Under the pieces are notes generated by a model, which was not told the origin of the DNA, ran no database searches, and saw only the letters and a list, made by a program, of their open reading frames with translations. From positions 456,057 to 479,975 of the forward strand of contig NW_019775192.1 of NCBI RefSeq assembly GCF_001039355.2: DNA of 23,919 bases, read 5' to 3'. Numbering within the stretch: the first letter of the stretch is position 1; each line of letters begins with the position of its first letter. A program made the translations under genes and the position numbers. The stretch comes from Lingula anatina. Its lineage: Eukaryota; Brachiopoda; Lingulata; Lingulida; Lingulidae. This document shows, piece by piece, positions 1 to 8,958 of the stretch.

Positions 1-30
1 AAAAAGACCACAGGTAATTACAAAAACATT

Positions 31-339
31 TTATTTCAACAGCTTTGACATAGGTGCAAAAGACACTGTAAAAAAATGTTTGAAAAATGAAGGTTTCAGG
101 AAGTTACAGGGTGGGGGGTATACTACAAAAGTACCGAATGGCCTATCTTTGCTGTCCATGAGGTACGTTTTTAGTTCTTTCATTGAAAAGTCATCAGGTA
201 CTTCTGCTAAATTTCTATTCCAACTGCTCCCATGAATGTGTTTTCGAAAAAAAACAGGTGTTAACATGTTACGAAACTTTGAAAATTCAGATTGAAATGA
301 GCACTCCTCGATATGGCGTCCGTCGTGTACACTCCACAC
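31..339 (-). CDS. Candidate minus-strand coding exon or small gene, product unrecognised
   Basis: The frame is open for 102 codons on the minus strand and ends in a TAA that overlaps an AATAAA (30-35). The first codon of the open stretch is GTG and an in-frame TGA lies just upstream. The first ATG is therefore residue 25 of the open frame, which would give a 78-residue product, unless a spliced 5' exon exists. The middle (about residues 25-68, with NLAEVPDDFSMKELKTYLMD) has a mixed, protein-like composition. The last 25 residues are F/K-rich and look like translated AT-rich DNA, so the real exon may stop at a GT near 148 (TTCG|GTACTT). CpG-containing promoter-like DNA lies directly upstream, which fits a gene start running leftward out of the window. 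I do not recognise the family. Confidence 0.35.
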   Translation of the reverse strand: MWSVHDGRHIEECSFQSEFSKFRNMLTPVFFRKHIHGSSWNRNLAEVPDDFSMKELKTYLMDSKDRPFGTFVVYPPPCNFLKPSFFKHFFTVSFAPMSKLLK

Positions 340-359
340 TTTCCCCCTGAAACTTCAAA

Positions 360-430
360 TCCCGCAAAATCTCGCGTTCCCACGGATAATTTAGCGGAAG
401 TCACGTGACCGTGGAAAAGACTCTATTCTA
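360..430 (-). promoter_or_regulatory. Promoter-like block with ETS and CACGTG motifs
   Basis: CGGAAGT (395-401) runs directly into TCACGTGA (401-408), an ETS-type site fused to a palindromic E-box. A TCTCGCG core lies at 370-376. The block retains CpG while the DNA from about 430 onward is nearly CpG-free. ETS, USF/Myc-type E-box and TCTCGCG motifs are known from TATA-less housekeeping promoters. The block lies immediately upstream of the minus-strand candidate exon at 31-339, so I infer it drives transcription leftward. A bidirectional promoter is also possible. Confidence 0.4.
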
Positions 431-1030
431 GTGTGCATGCATTAAAATACGTCTATTAATACAGTTACAGTGTACATGTATAAAATGTACCCACTAAATG
501 CACACTAAAATTGAGGCATTCAATAGTTCAACACCTGAGCAATATTTCATAGGCATATTTGAGAGGAAGAAAGTCAAGATTTGTAGTTACTCGATACATT
601 TTGAACATAATTCTCTCTAATAGAGACAAAATCTCAAAACTCACCAACGGTACCTTCTCAACATACTTTTGGTTTGAAAGTTCACACCAGTAAATTGGAA
701 GGCATGAGAGAAAGATGACCTCATACCTTAAGAGGCAAAATAGACTAAACAAAGTAAACACACCAAAATATGAAAAGCAAGAAATATGTGTATAAATAAA
801 TAAATAAGATCTGACTTTGGTATGTGTAACATCAAATTCATAAAACAGAACAATAAATCCTTGTATAATTCTTGTGTGGCTATATCTTTTATAGCCTCCC
901 ACGCAGGCTTTTAACCCTTACACCAACTGCTTCAGGTCATATAATGATCACAATAAAATCAAAACCAGCACCACCTATATTAAATCACTTTTTCACAATG
1001 CCCAGGTCTCACATGAATCTCTACTATAGC
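431..1030. other. AT-rich spacer without supported gene
   Basis: This stretch is CpG-poor and AT-rich. A 124-codon open frame on the minus strand (528-902) has a hydrophobic F/Y/L-rich translation typical of AT-rich noncoding DNA, and no splice or start context supports it. TACATGTA occurs at 473-480. If the neighbouring calls are right, this is the short gap between the end of one minus-strand gene and the promoter of the next. Confidence 0.5.
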
Positions 1031-1041
1031 CACAGCAAAAT

Positions 1042-1047
1042 TTTATT
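1042..1047 (-). terminator. Poly(A) signal AATAAA for the minus-strand gene ending at 1080
   Basis: AATAAA on the minus strand lies 32 bases beyond the stop codon of the candidate terminal exon 1080-1247. That spacing implies a very short 3' UTR. AATAAA arises by chance often in DNA this AT-rich, so the position next to a plausible stop is the main support. Confidence 0.4.
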
Positions 1048-1079
1048 CAGTTTACTTTCGCTTTAAAAAAATTCAATCT

Positions 1080-1247
1080 CTATTCAATGTCTCGCCTTTG
1101 GTTTGATATCTGTGTCTCCATCATGACGAAGGGTGTGTTGTCGTAGATGATGTCCAACATTTCTGCCGTTACTGGCACTTTAGCAGCAGGGAATTCCATT
1201 ATCTTAATTGGTCGGAAACAGTTAAGTGATTGTTTCCACAACTTAAG
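1080..1247 (-). CDS. Candidate terminal coding exon, product unrecognised
   Basis: Read on the minus strand from an AG at 1248-1249, the frame begins LKLWKQSLNCFRPI, continues with MEFPAAKVPVTAEMLD and IIYDNTPFVMMET, and ends in TAG at 1080-1082. The composition is protein-like, with mixed polar, acidic and hydrophobic residues and no low complexity. Five or so CpGs survive in about 160 bp although the surrounding DNA has almost none, as expected where codons are under selection. An AATAAA follows 32 bases after the stop. The frame is closed by a TAG just upstream of the acceptor, so this must be the last exon of a spliced gene whose upstream exons lie at higher coordinates. The pyrimidine tract of the acceptor is weak. 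I do not recognise the family and cannot assign a function. Confidence 0.5.
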   Translation of the reverse strand, partial: LKLWKQSLNCFRPIKIMEFPAAKVPVTAEMLDIIYDNTPFVMMETQISNQRRDIE

Positions 1248-1379
1248 CTAAACCTGGGCAAGAATTGATGCTGACATGGTCCTAAAAGTGAAGCTAATGA
1301 CACTTTATCGAGGAATACCGAGAAGCATTGAGCCTGATGATTGGTTGGTGCAAGATTTTATGATTTTATTCAAATCTAT

Positions 1380-1576
1380 CTATTCTTAAAGCAATCCAAG
1401 CCAGGATTTTGAACACAGTTAAGTTCATAAATAGCTTCTTGTTGAACTAATCTGAGGAAAATTAAGGCTTTAAAAACATATACTGGCACTGTACCATTCA
1501 ATATCTCTCTCCTTGGGTCGTACACATAGTGCTCGGGTAAATGTATATTTCTCAGGTCACAATTACCGACACTCAC
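1380..1576 (-). CDS. Possible internal exon of the same minus-strand gene
   Basis: A minus-strand frame reads NCDLRNIHLPEHYVYDP, then RREILNGTVPVYVF, and keeps three CpGs in a CpG-poor setting. The first half looks coding. The second half, after about 1475, looks like translated intron. Possible donors are GTACAG (after ILNG) and GTATAT (after ILNGTVP). The second would join in phase to the exon at 1247-1080. The upstream acceptor is unclear: a good pyrimidine tract ending CAG near 1597 leads to stops in all three frames, leaving only weak AGs closer in. An AATAAA at 1365-1370 follows the open frame's own stop, so an alternative 3' end is conceivable. Confidence 0.3.
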
Positions 1577-1599
1577 ATTTTATACAGTATGGCAACTGA

Positions 1600-2699
1600 C
1601 ACAGAGATCATGCAGAAAAGGTAACATAAACAAGAATTGAGGTTGATTTTTCATTTTATTTTGACCATTTCAAATAAAAAGGAAGAAACAGCCTTTTTTT
1701 TCATTTTTTGACATATTGGAAATCACTCCCCCCCCCAATACATGGACTGGTAGCTAGTTGACTGTCACTAATATAATAAAACATAAAATTTCATGAAAAA
1801 TGTGAAACATCATTTCTCAGTGCACACTTGTTTAATATCAAATCATTTGCAAAAAAAACCAAAATACTTTTTTTTTAGAAATAGTAAAAAAAGCCCTAGT
1901 CCTACTAGAGTTAGTAATACTGCATCTGTGCAAGAAGCTCTTCAACTCACTTAGAGACTCAATGCACCCTAGGGGATTTGAGCTTGTTAAGCCATAAAAT
2001 GTGAAACACAAGATAAAACAGATCTCAGCCGAGTGTTTATTTCCCTTCTCTGTGAGTTGATATATATCAAGGAAGCTATAACCTGAAACTTCACCTTAAT
2101 TCAGGTAACCCAAAGACGCACACACACTGGAACCATTGCAAACATTGAAAAGCCTTGATTTTGTTTAAGATCTCATCTAGGATTGTTTTAACTGAAACTT
2201 TTTAAGGACAAGTGACAAGAGTATCAGACTGTTTGTTTGCCACTTTTTTTCAATCAATTCAGTTCAATTCAGTTCAAGGTTGTAATAAAAAATTGTTGAC
2301 TTTTTCTTTTTTCTCATATATCAAATTGTCTATGATGAGAATAAAGGGAGGGGGTGGGGAACATATGACCAGGCCACGGGAAAATACAGGAACAGTGGGA
2401 CAGTAGACTGATATCCTTGAAGTTTCAAAGAATTCAGAGATCTTCGGAATTGGTCTCAATTTTACTTGTATGAACGGCTTGTACTTCAGGACAACAATCC
2501 ATGAAACATTATTGCCAAAAACATGTATTGTACCTTTGTTGTTGTTGAAGAAAAAGAGGTCAATGCTCTTAATCGCTCTCTGAGGTGAAACTAGGCACCT
2601 ATTGGGAGAGGTTCAGAAAGTATCAATTTCACAACATTCTTTCTGGTTGTAAAATTACTGTTGTTTAGGGTGACTGGTACAAGTACTTAAGAATAACAG
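1600..2699. other. CpG-poor intron-like DNA, no supported gene
   Basis: The stretch has A- and T-runs, a C8 run near 1729-1736 and a purine-rich G tract near 2344-2359. A perfect 10-bp direct duplication, TTCAATTCAG twice, lies near 2257-2276. The small open frames on both strands here are low-complexity translations. If the exons at 1080 and 1380 are real, this is probably intron of that minus-strand gene. Confidence 0.45.
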
Positions 2700-2720
2700 G
2701 AGCCTTAATTGTCAGTTACT

Positions 2721-2778
2721 TGAGTCATGACTCTATAATTAAAGTTACTATAATAGTAATATTTTTAATTACTATTAT
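2721..2778. repeat. AT hairpin next to an AP-1-type site
   Basis: ATAATAGTAAT (2750-2760) and its exact complement ATTACTATTAT (2768-2778) flank a 7-base loop. A consensus AP-1 heptamer TGAGTCA lies at 2721-2727. The hairpin is pure low-GC sequence and may be chance. Confidence 0.4.
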
Positions 2779-3947
2779 TAATAACTACAATTCTGCTCTC
2801 AAAAGAACAGACTGTAGGAACCTATAGCCAAAACTGAACTATTCCTTTTTTATTTAGGAGGGGGAGGGGTGAATTGACAAACATGACAGAAAAAACATGC
2901 TCAATTTGTATGAAGAGCTATGTACAAAAGCGCAACCATTTGTAAGTGAAAGACAATACTCTGTTTAGCTATCTATGCCCTCACTTCACACTGCAGAATT
3001 GGTAAAATGTTATCAAAATAATCAACACTTATAAACAAAGAAAGATGTACCCTAGCTTCCATAGGTATATGTTGATATTTTACCCATAATTAATTACTGG
3101 GCCATAACCTACAGCTGACTATTTAAATTAAATCTGTGTGTTGAAAAGCCAATGTAACGCTGTTTCATGAAATACCATCACATTTTTGTAACCATCAATG
3201 AAATAATCTTTCTTGTTTATGGTACACTTTTGCATTTATAAATAAAAGAAAATAAATTTTGTCAAAAGTATTTGTTTACTCATTGGGGAATAAGAATTCT
3301 TTCTACCTGACCCTAAAGAACAAACCTCAAGCAGAGCCACAGAATTTATTGGCGACCTTAGAAACCTTAATCAACCTCTTATCTGGTGTACAAACCCAGG
3401 AGAACCATCTCATATTTAGTAACCCCATAAAGTCCATGAAAAGGTAACTTCGGGTCTCTCATTTCACTTATTAATCTATAAATATAAAGAGATTTAGGAA
3501 ATGTCCACCATCCCTTGCTATTAATATACTAGTACATGTAGTATCCTCAGGAAAAAACATACAGGTCTATGTAGGTGACCTTATGGGTAAGTAACTCCAC
3601 CTGTGTACCTTTAAACCAACAGGTAATTTTCACATGTACATTTCCAAGAAATGAACACTTGAAATTACCAAGGTAATTTCAAGGGTGATGGAAAAGGGGG
3701 TGCATTTATGTCAACAACTATTTGTACTGGTTCTTAACCAAGCACTATGGGCTCCATTTAAAGGATTCAAAGAAGCATGGGTTTTGTCAGAATCTGATGC
3801 AGGATGGAAAATACAGAATATTTCTTTGTTAATTAATTCCTCTGGTTATTACATTTACTGGGTAGTGAATATTCAAACCAATTTCTGATTTAGAAACTAC
3901 AAAAATGAAAACCAAAGTACTTTTCTACACACTCTCTTTAATGGATG
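2779..3947. other. Intron-like or intergenic DNA
   Basis: Mostly AT-rich and CpG-poor. Around 3300-3450 the plus strand has two overlapping open frames, one ending SMKR and another containing FIGDLRNLNQPLIWCTNPG. No start, splice or poly(A) arrangement favours either, so I do not call a gene. TACATGTA occurs at 3533-3540. Confidence 0.4.
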
Positions 3948-4137
3948 TAGCAAAATGAAAAGTTTGCAGCAACATGTTTGCAGGAGTTTGCAAGAAAAAT
4001 TTCCTTGCTGCTAATTTGCAGCCATATTGCAGCAAAATTTGCTACAAATTTGCAAGTAAAAATTTAGTTTGCTGCAATATTGCAGCAAATTTTTTATAAA
4101 TTTGCTGCAAATTTACAGCAGGCCTGATATTGTGCTA
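3948..4137. mobile_element. TTTGCAGCAA-type short element, copy 1
   Basis: The segment opens with TAGCAAAATG (3948-3957) and closes with a near complement ending at 4137. In between it is made of alternating TTTGCAGCAA and TTGCTGCAAA blocks that can fold on themselves. A second copy with the same order of blocks, including the closing GCAGGCCTGA(T/C)AT, lies at 19784-19961. Two copies of similar length, terminal inverted similarity and no coding capacity suggest a MITE-like non-autonomous DNA element. I see no convincing target-site duplication. Confidence 0.55.
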
Positions 4138-5198
4138 AGGATATACAGTCACATCCTAAAACTTCAACCAAAACCATTTTGCAATGTTATTTATGATAAG
4201 ATGGGCTCAGTATGCAACCGGCTAGTGACTAACTTTTTGTTCACATGAGAAATATTCCTTTTTAAGAAATTCTTATGAAATTATATAGCCTTGAAATATA
4301 AAGAGCCAGCTAATATATGGGTCCACCCAGTAGCCTAAATCTCCAACAAGAAAAAAAAGCTTTGATCTTGCTGGCACTGATTTGCCCAAGATGGTTCTGG
4401 TGGACAGTTCCAAAGATTGGAATAACACATGCCACATGAAAAGAAGGGTATGTAAGAACCAACAGGCCACTACTAGGCATTGGTAAGAGCCCACTCTGCA
4501 AACTGTTAAAACCACATGCTAAATGCTAATTAGAATCAACTGAAATGTGGTTGACTGAAAAAACTAGACTTCAAATGATGTTCACTGATGTGTGTGTTTA
4601 AGTCTCCACCCCTCCCTGTTGCTCGGTTTTTTCTTAATTTTCACGAGTTTATTTTAGATGGTTAGCTTGGGGTTTTGATGTCATCCCACTTGTTGGATCA
4701 AACTCTGCCTTTTAGGAGAGCCCAGAATAGTTGAAATGCCAATGTGAAAACAATATAAAAAGAGGTTGAGTCATATTAAGCCAAATAGTATTTATTACAA
4801 AGGCAGCATGTTGAGAACCATGGCCTTTGACTTGATAGATTTATTATGCTGCACAATGTTGCTTGGGGTAAATTCACTAGCTATTATTCTAAAAGAACAT
4901 GCATGGATGCACTTATTTTCAACACCTGGCTTAAGCATTATTTGCAGTAGTCTTTTTAGAAAAAAACTTTTTCTTTTAAATAAGGAAACAGACATGTGAT
5001 TGTTCAGACACAAACAAGTGGTGAGCAAAAAGAGGGTGCATACACTGTATCTATATCAGAACAATAAACCCTCGGATTATAAGGCGAACCCCAGAGGGAG
5101 AAGCAAAAGTTAACTGTTTGCTTCTTGTAACTACATGTACAATTGCTTTGATAAGACAATTCTGAAGACACACCAATTATAGTTTGGGCTTCATAAAC
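4138..5198. other. No supported gene; possible degraded transposon end
   Basis: Open frames at 4273-4515 (minus) and 4766-5028 (both strands) overlap each other in several frames and have no splice or start support. The CpG-bearing words CCTCGGATTATAAGG and GCGAACCCC near 5070-5092 resemble, from memory, terminal sequence of pogo/Tigger-like elements, but no partner end was found. TACATGTA is at 5132-5139. Confidence 0.35.
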
Positions 5199-5199
5199 N
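5199..5199. other. Ambiguous base N
   Basis: The only N in the window sits two bases before a 45-bp tandem duplication, suggesting a consensus conflict in a draft assembly. Confidence 0.95.
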
Positions 5200-5200
5200 A

Positions 5201-5290
5201 TAGAATAACATTTGAAAGAAAATGGCCAAATTAAAACTGATGAAATAGAATAACATCTGTAAGAAAATGGCCAAATTAAAACTGATGAGA
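5201..5290. repeat. 45-bp tandem duplication, two units
   Basis: Units 5201-5245 and 5246-5290 begin TAGAATAACAT and share AAATGGCCAAATTAAAACTG. They differ at three positions. The copies are directly adjacent, with no spacer. Confidence 0.9.
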
Positions 5291-5371
5291 TACCCATACT
5301 TCAATGAACTAGCTTATCTAAGCCAAACCAGGAATTTTTTAAGGTCCAGTAACAGGGAGATATAAACACAC

Positions 5372-5561
5372 TAGTTGGGGATTTCATGTTTGTTATTAGG
5401 GCCCCAAAAGGGTATTGGCAATCTGCATGTTCTGGCAGTCCTGCATGGCAGAGATAACACGTTCCCTTCAAATGTTTTATACTGAAAACTACCCAATCAT
5501 TGTTTCCAATCCACAGACGGGGCCCATACATCTCAGCTTGGTGCCAAAGCCAGGTATAAAT
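5372..5561 (-). CDS. Weak candidate internal exon
   Basis: Reading the minus strand after CAACAG (acceptor AG at 5562-5563), the frame gives IYTWLWHQAEMYGPRLW, then IGNNDWVVFSIKHLKG and CYLCHAGLPEHADC. It can leave at a GTGTGT donor (5370-5371). The translation is protein-like and contains a cysteine-histidine cluster. The plus strand of the same DNA is also open (5415-5669) with an equally plausible translation, so the strand is not settled. Only two CpGs are retained, unlike the exon at 1080-1247. I do not recognise either product. If real, it could be an upstream exon of the minus-strand gene that ends at 1080. Confidence 0.22.
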
Positions 5562-6918
5562 CTGTTGATTGTTAGAAAACACCACACCTTCATTCCAACA
5601 CCAATGTTATCTGAGCAATCTGCTTTAGAAGGACTCTATAAATACAACACTATCTGCTGTGCACAGTGAGAGAATCCACTCTTGGGCGTGGCTCACCAGA
5701 GCAGGGTGTTGCAAACTGCGAATAATGATGCATAGATTTCCTTCCTCAACCACAAGAATATATATAGCTCTCCTAACATGAAGAGCTTTGGTTTATTCAC
5801 TGAAACAAAGGTATGAGAAATTACACTGCACACATGATAATGATTCATTGCATACCAAACAAGTGAGATTTTTTTCATGGAATCCCACCAATATTTCTAT
5901 GTTACTTCACTGAAGTCACTGGGAAATGTAACATTTTTAAAATTAACTTTATAAATGCTGAAAAATACCAATATTAAATATTGTTTGCAATTCATGCAAG
6001 GGAACTGTACATGAAGATGACATAAAAAGAATTTGACATTATAATTAAAACATGAGGTCTCTGTCAAAAAAAAACTTTCTCACTTTCTGACTCTTTGTAA
6101 GGAACATTAGCAGAAATTTAGAACCATTCAAACCAAGATCAAATCTCAGACAAAAACTGAAATTGCCTGTTCTCAGAAATCTTGCACTTAATGGGTGTCA
6201 TCTTGCTTGGACAGATAGCAAAAAATACAGAACTCTATCTGATGACAGGAAAGCATAAACCAGAACATTTCAACCAGACATGAAAAAAAAGGAAAAAGCC
6301 AGCTGACACCCAAATGAAACCACTTTTTCTCACAATGGCTTGAATAAAAAATGGCAATACATCTGTAAAAATCTAACTTATAGAGACATGCTATTTTGGT
6401 TTATTATCAGACTGCATGTTTGATGTGTACTGGCAATCTTTAGTTTGGTTAAAAGGGGTTGGATGACAGGGCTGTTCCATGCACATCAAATTGTCACAAC
6501 ATATAAATCCATATTTTGAAGCCCACCCTAATCCCTGTCAAAAAAGCATTTCAAACAATAGGCAACATTATGCATCAGAACGTTCAAAGCCTCGTCTGTC
6601 TGTCAATGGGCATGACTAAAGTTTGTAACAAGACAACTTTTTTGTAAGGACACCTCATATAAATTTCCTAAGGCCATAAATCAAATCACATATACCCTCT
6701 TTGTATGACTCTTACTCTACAGTTTCTGGTGAAATACAACCTCAAGAAAAACTACAACCAAAACTGGCATATGACCTGTAGTATTGTTTCAACTGAGAAG
6801 TCACCATCTGTTATTCATTCCAAACAAATCGTATAAACTAAAAACGTGTGTCTAAAATCAAACTTGCCATGTGCATGTGACAGATTCAGACACAATAAGT
6901 CTAAAAATATGAATGTGT
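5562..6918. other. Strongly CpG-depleted stretch without genes
   Basis: I counted only four CpG dinucleotides between 5581 and 6600. No open frame here has supporting signals. The sequence looks like intron or long-methylated intergenic DNA. Confidence 0.5.
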
Positions 6919-7076
6919 AAAATTATTATTATCATTATTATTATTACATCCAACAATGGAGGAGGTTATGTTTTACGCAAAAAGCAATGGATGGACTTTG
7001 ATGAATTTTGGGGATAGGTCACAAATGGTCAAGAAAGAACTGATTACATTTTGTTGATGATCCATTAATTAATAAA
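6919..7076 (+). repeat. ATT microsatellite followed by degraded dispersed repeat
   Basis: An imperfect (ATT)n tract at 6919-6947 leads into GGAGGAGGTTATGTTTT, GCAATGGATGGACTTTGATG and AACTGATTACATTTTG. From memory this order of words matches a dispersed repeat seen widely in marine invertebrate genomes, where a GTTTGTTTGTCTG-type block usually sits between the first and second word. That block is missing here. I could not verify this by search. Confidence 0.45.
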
Positions 7077-7127
7077 TTAGTAGGATCCTCTCCAGTATCA
7101 CTCTCCCCAACCATCTGTTTTTTTGAG

Positions 7128-7317
7128 GTGGAAAAATACTTGGATTAGTTCCAGAAAACCCAACGTCAATATCAAAGAAAATAAAGAGATGGATAAAGAT
7201 ATCATTAATACGTACACTTCTGTGGCTGCAATTCGTGATTTAATGGTCGAAAAACAGAAACCATACATTTTGCCACGGCTGCTTTTGAATTTAAAATGTC
7301 TCCAACATATCAAATAA
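7128..7317 (+). CDS. Candidate terminal exon on the plus strand
   Basis: A strong pyrimidine tract (CCATCTGTTTTTTTGAG, AG at 7126-7127) precedes a plus-strand frame reading WKNTWISSRKPNVNIKEN, then KDIINTYTSVAAIRDLM and VEKQKPYILPRLLL, ending in TAA at 7315-7317. AATAAA (7313-7318) overlaps the stop. Five or six CpGs survive in a region otherwise nearly free of them, which suggests either coding constraint or recent insertion. The translation is lysine-rich but not low complexity. No upstream plus-strand exon was found, and the neighbouring candidate exons are on the other strand. A retroposed gene fragment or a gene nested in an intron are therefore alternatives. Family not recognised. Confidence 0.32.
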
Positions 7318-7696
7318 AAAATTAAGTGTTTCACAAGGCGGAAAATACACACATAAAAAGTTTAGCACAAGAGAGTTTCTGTTAGTACAGTGTATTATTT
7401 GGATCTGTATACAAAGGGAGGAATTTATCTCTAAAAATACAGTTTTTTTTTTCAATTCACCATTCAATGTGTATAGTTCACTCATTACTATATATATATA
7501 GATAATTAGATACTATTTTGATACAGATTAATTATTAAGTATTCCATCAATTTATTACCAACCATTTCTCAGGCTACAGGTGGTGAATCTTTTCATCCCA
7601 ATTAATGCTATGTGTACTCTTAATTACCAGCACCTGACAGCACTGGGAGCAAGGCTATGCTGTTGGTCATACAGGTACAGACCTGTAAGCAAGGTG
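7318..7696. other. AT-rich spacer
   Basis: Contains a short (TA) tract at 7489-7500 and an inverted repeat TACAGGT-ACAG-ACCTGTA at 7670-7687. No gene is visible. Confidence 0.45.
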
Positions 7697-7852
7697 GTCA
7701 GTTGTTTCAAAAGAACCATCCCTTTGGCTGGAAAATGTCGGCTTTGCATCAGAATTTGATTTCAGTTCTATATGCCATTTCTCAAGTTGGTTCAAGGGGT
7801 GCATAAATCCATCTTTTCAGAAAAAGACCCCGCCCCTTTGAAACTGTTGGCT
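7697..7852 (+). repeat. Dispersed repeat family, copy A
   Basis: The order of words GTTTCAAAAGAACCATCCC, TTTGCATCAGAATTTGA, AGAAAAAGACCCC and TTTGAAACTGTTGGCT is matched by copy B at 17245-17382. Similarity is moderate in the middle and high at the AGAAAAAGACCCC end. There is no coding potential. The fold-back element begins 66 bases beyond this copy. Confidence 0.5.
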
Positions 7853-7912
7853 ATCAACAGGTCTGGAGGTGTGTTCCCAAAGGGCTCTGAAACTCAGGGT
7901 AACAACTAAGAA

Positions 7913-7918
7913 CAATAG
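7913..7918 (+). repeat. Target-site duplication CAATAG, left copy
   Basis: CAATAG directly precedes the terminal TACCATGG of the fold-back element and is repeated exactly at 8959-8964. Confidence 0.85.
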
Positions 7919-8958
7919 TACCATGGCCCATAGGAGCCTACGCGTGCGTCTTTTAGACGCCCCTTTACATGCGAAAACGACAAGGCCTATGCCGAGTTCG
8001 TCTTTTACTACAGAGCTTTGAGAGCCGAAAATGGCATGGCTGTGTCTCTTTCGCCACTTACTGAACTCCAGAGATGCGAGATTGACACGACCCATGTCGC
8101 GTTTGTCTCTCAAAAGACACTGTTATAAAACATGAAATAGACATTACGTGTGATTTTCGCAGCTGAATAAGTAGACCCTTATAAACGAAGTTGACGTGAC
8201 CTTAGAGTCATGTCACTCTCAACTTTTACAAACCTCCAACAAAATCTATCTCCACACAGACGCGCGCGACATGTACTATTGGACATGGGTCAGTTGAAAG
8301 CGACATTAACCTAAATGGCTCATGTTACTTTCAGCCAATTAATTTGAAACAGAAGGACCGTCTTAAAACCCTTTATATTTGAATCCTTGAAAATAAAAAT
8401 ATGAGGCCATATAATTATTACAAGCAATTAGCCACACTGCTATCTAGATAGCAGTAAATTATGATGGGATTCAAATGAAAAAAAATGTTTTGGGACAGCA
8501 CAACACTGTTTCAAATTAATTGGATTTGACATATAAGAGTTGGCTGAAAGTAACATGAGCCCTTTAGGTTAATAGGGTTTCAACTGACCCATGTCCAATA
8601 GTACATGTCGTGCGCGTCTGTGTGGAGATAGATTTTGTTGGAGGTTTGTAAGAGTTGAAAGCGACATGACTCTCAAGTTACGTCAACTTCGTTTATAAGG
8701 GTCTACTTATTCAGCTGCGAAAATCACACGTTATGCCTATTTCATGTTTTATAACAGTGTCATTTTAGAGACGAACGCGACATGGGTCGAGTCAATCTCG
8801 CATCTGTGGAGTTCAGTAAGTGGCGAAAGAGACACAGCCATGTCATTTTCGGCTCTCAAAGCTCTGTAGTAAAAGACGAACTCGGCACAGGCCTTGTCGT
8901 TTTCGCATGTAAAGGGGCGTCTAAAAGACGCACGCGTAGGCTCCTATGGGCCATGGTA
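7919..8958. mobile_element. Fold-back palindromic transposable element
   Basis: The element is 1040 bp long. Its left arm starts TACCATGGCCCATAGGAGCC and its right arm ends with the exact complement. The arms pair almost continuously from both ends inward for over 400 bp (left to 8352, right from 8506) with roughly 90-95% identity by eye. One 20-base indel lies near 8524-8543. The inner part is more diverged but still symmetric: ATTTGAATCC (8377-8386) pairs with GGATTCAAAT (8467-8476), and a perfect 20-bp palindrome ACTGCTATCTAGATAGCAGT (8436-8455) lies close to the centre. A 6-bp target-site duplication CAATAG brackets it. The left arm keeps 23 CpGs in about 420 bp in a CpG-poor region. Inside each arm are smaller inverted words such as GACCCATGTC (8089-8098) and GACATGGGTC (8282-8291). 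No transposase is encoded, so it is non-autonomous. I cannot assign a superfamily from a 6-bp duplication and TACC termini alone. Confidence 0.88.

Noticed and set aside
528-902. 124-codon minus-strand open frame
   Set aside because: Its F/Y/L-rich translation is typical of AT-rich noncoding DNA, and no supporting signal is present.
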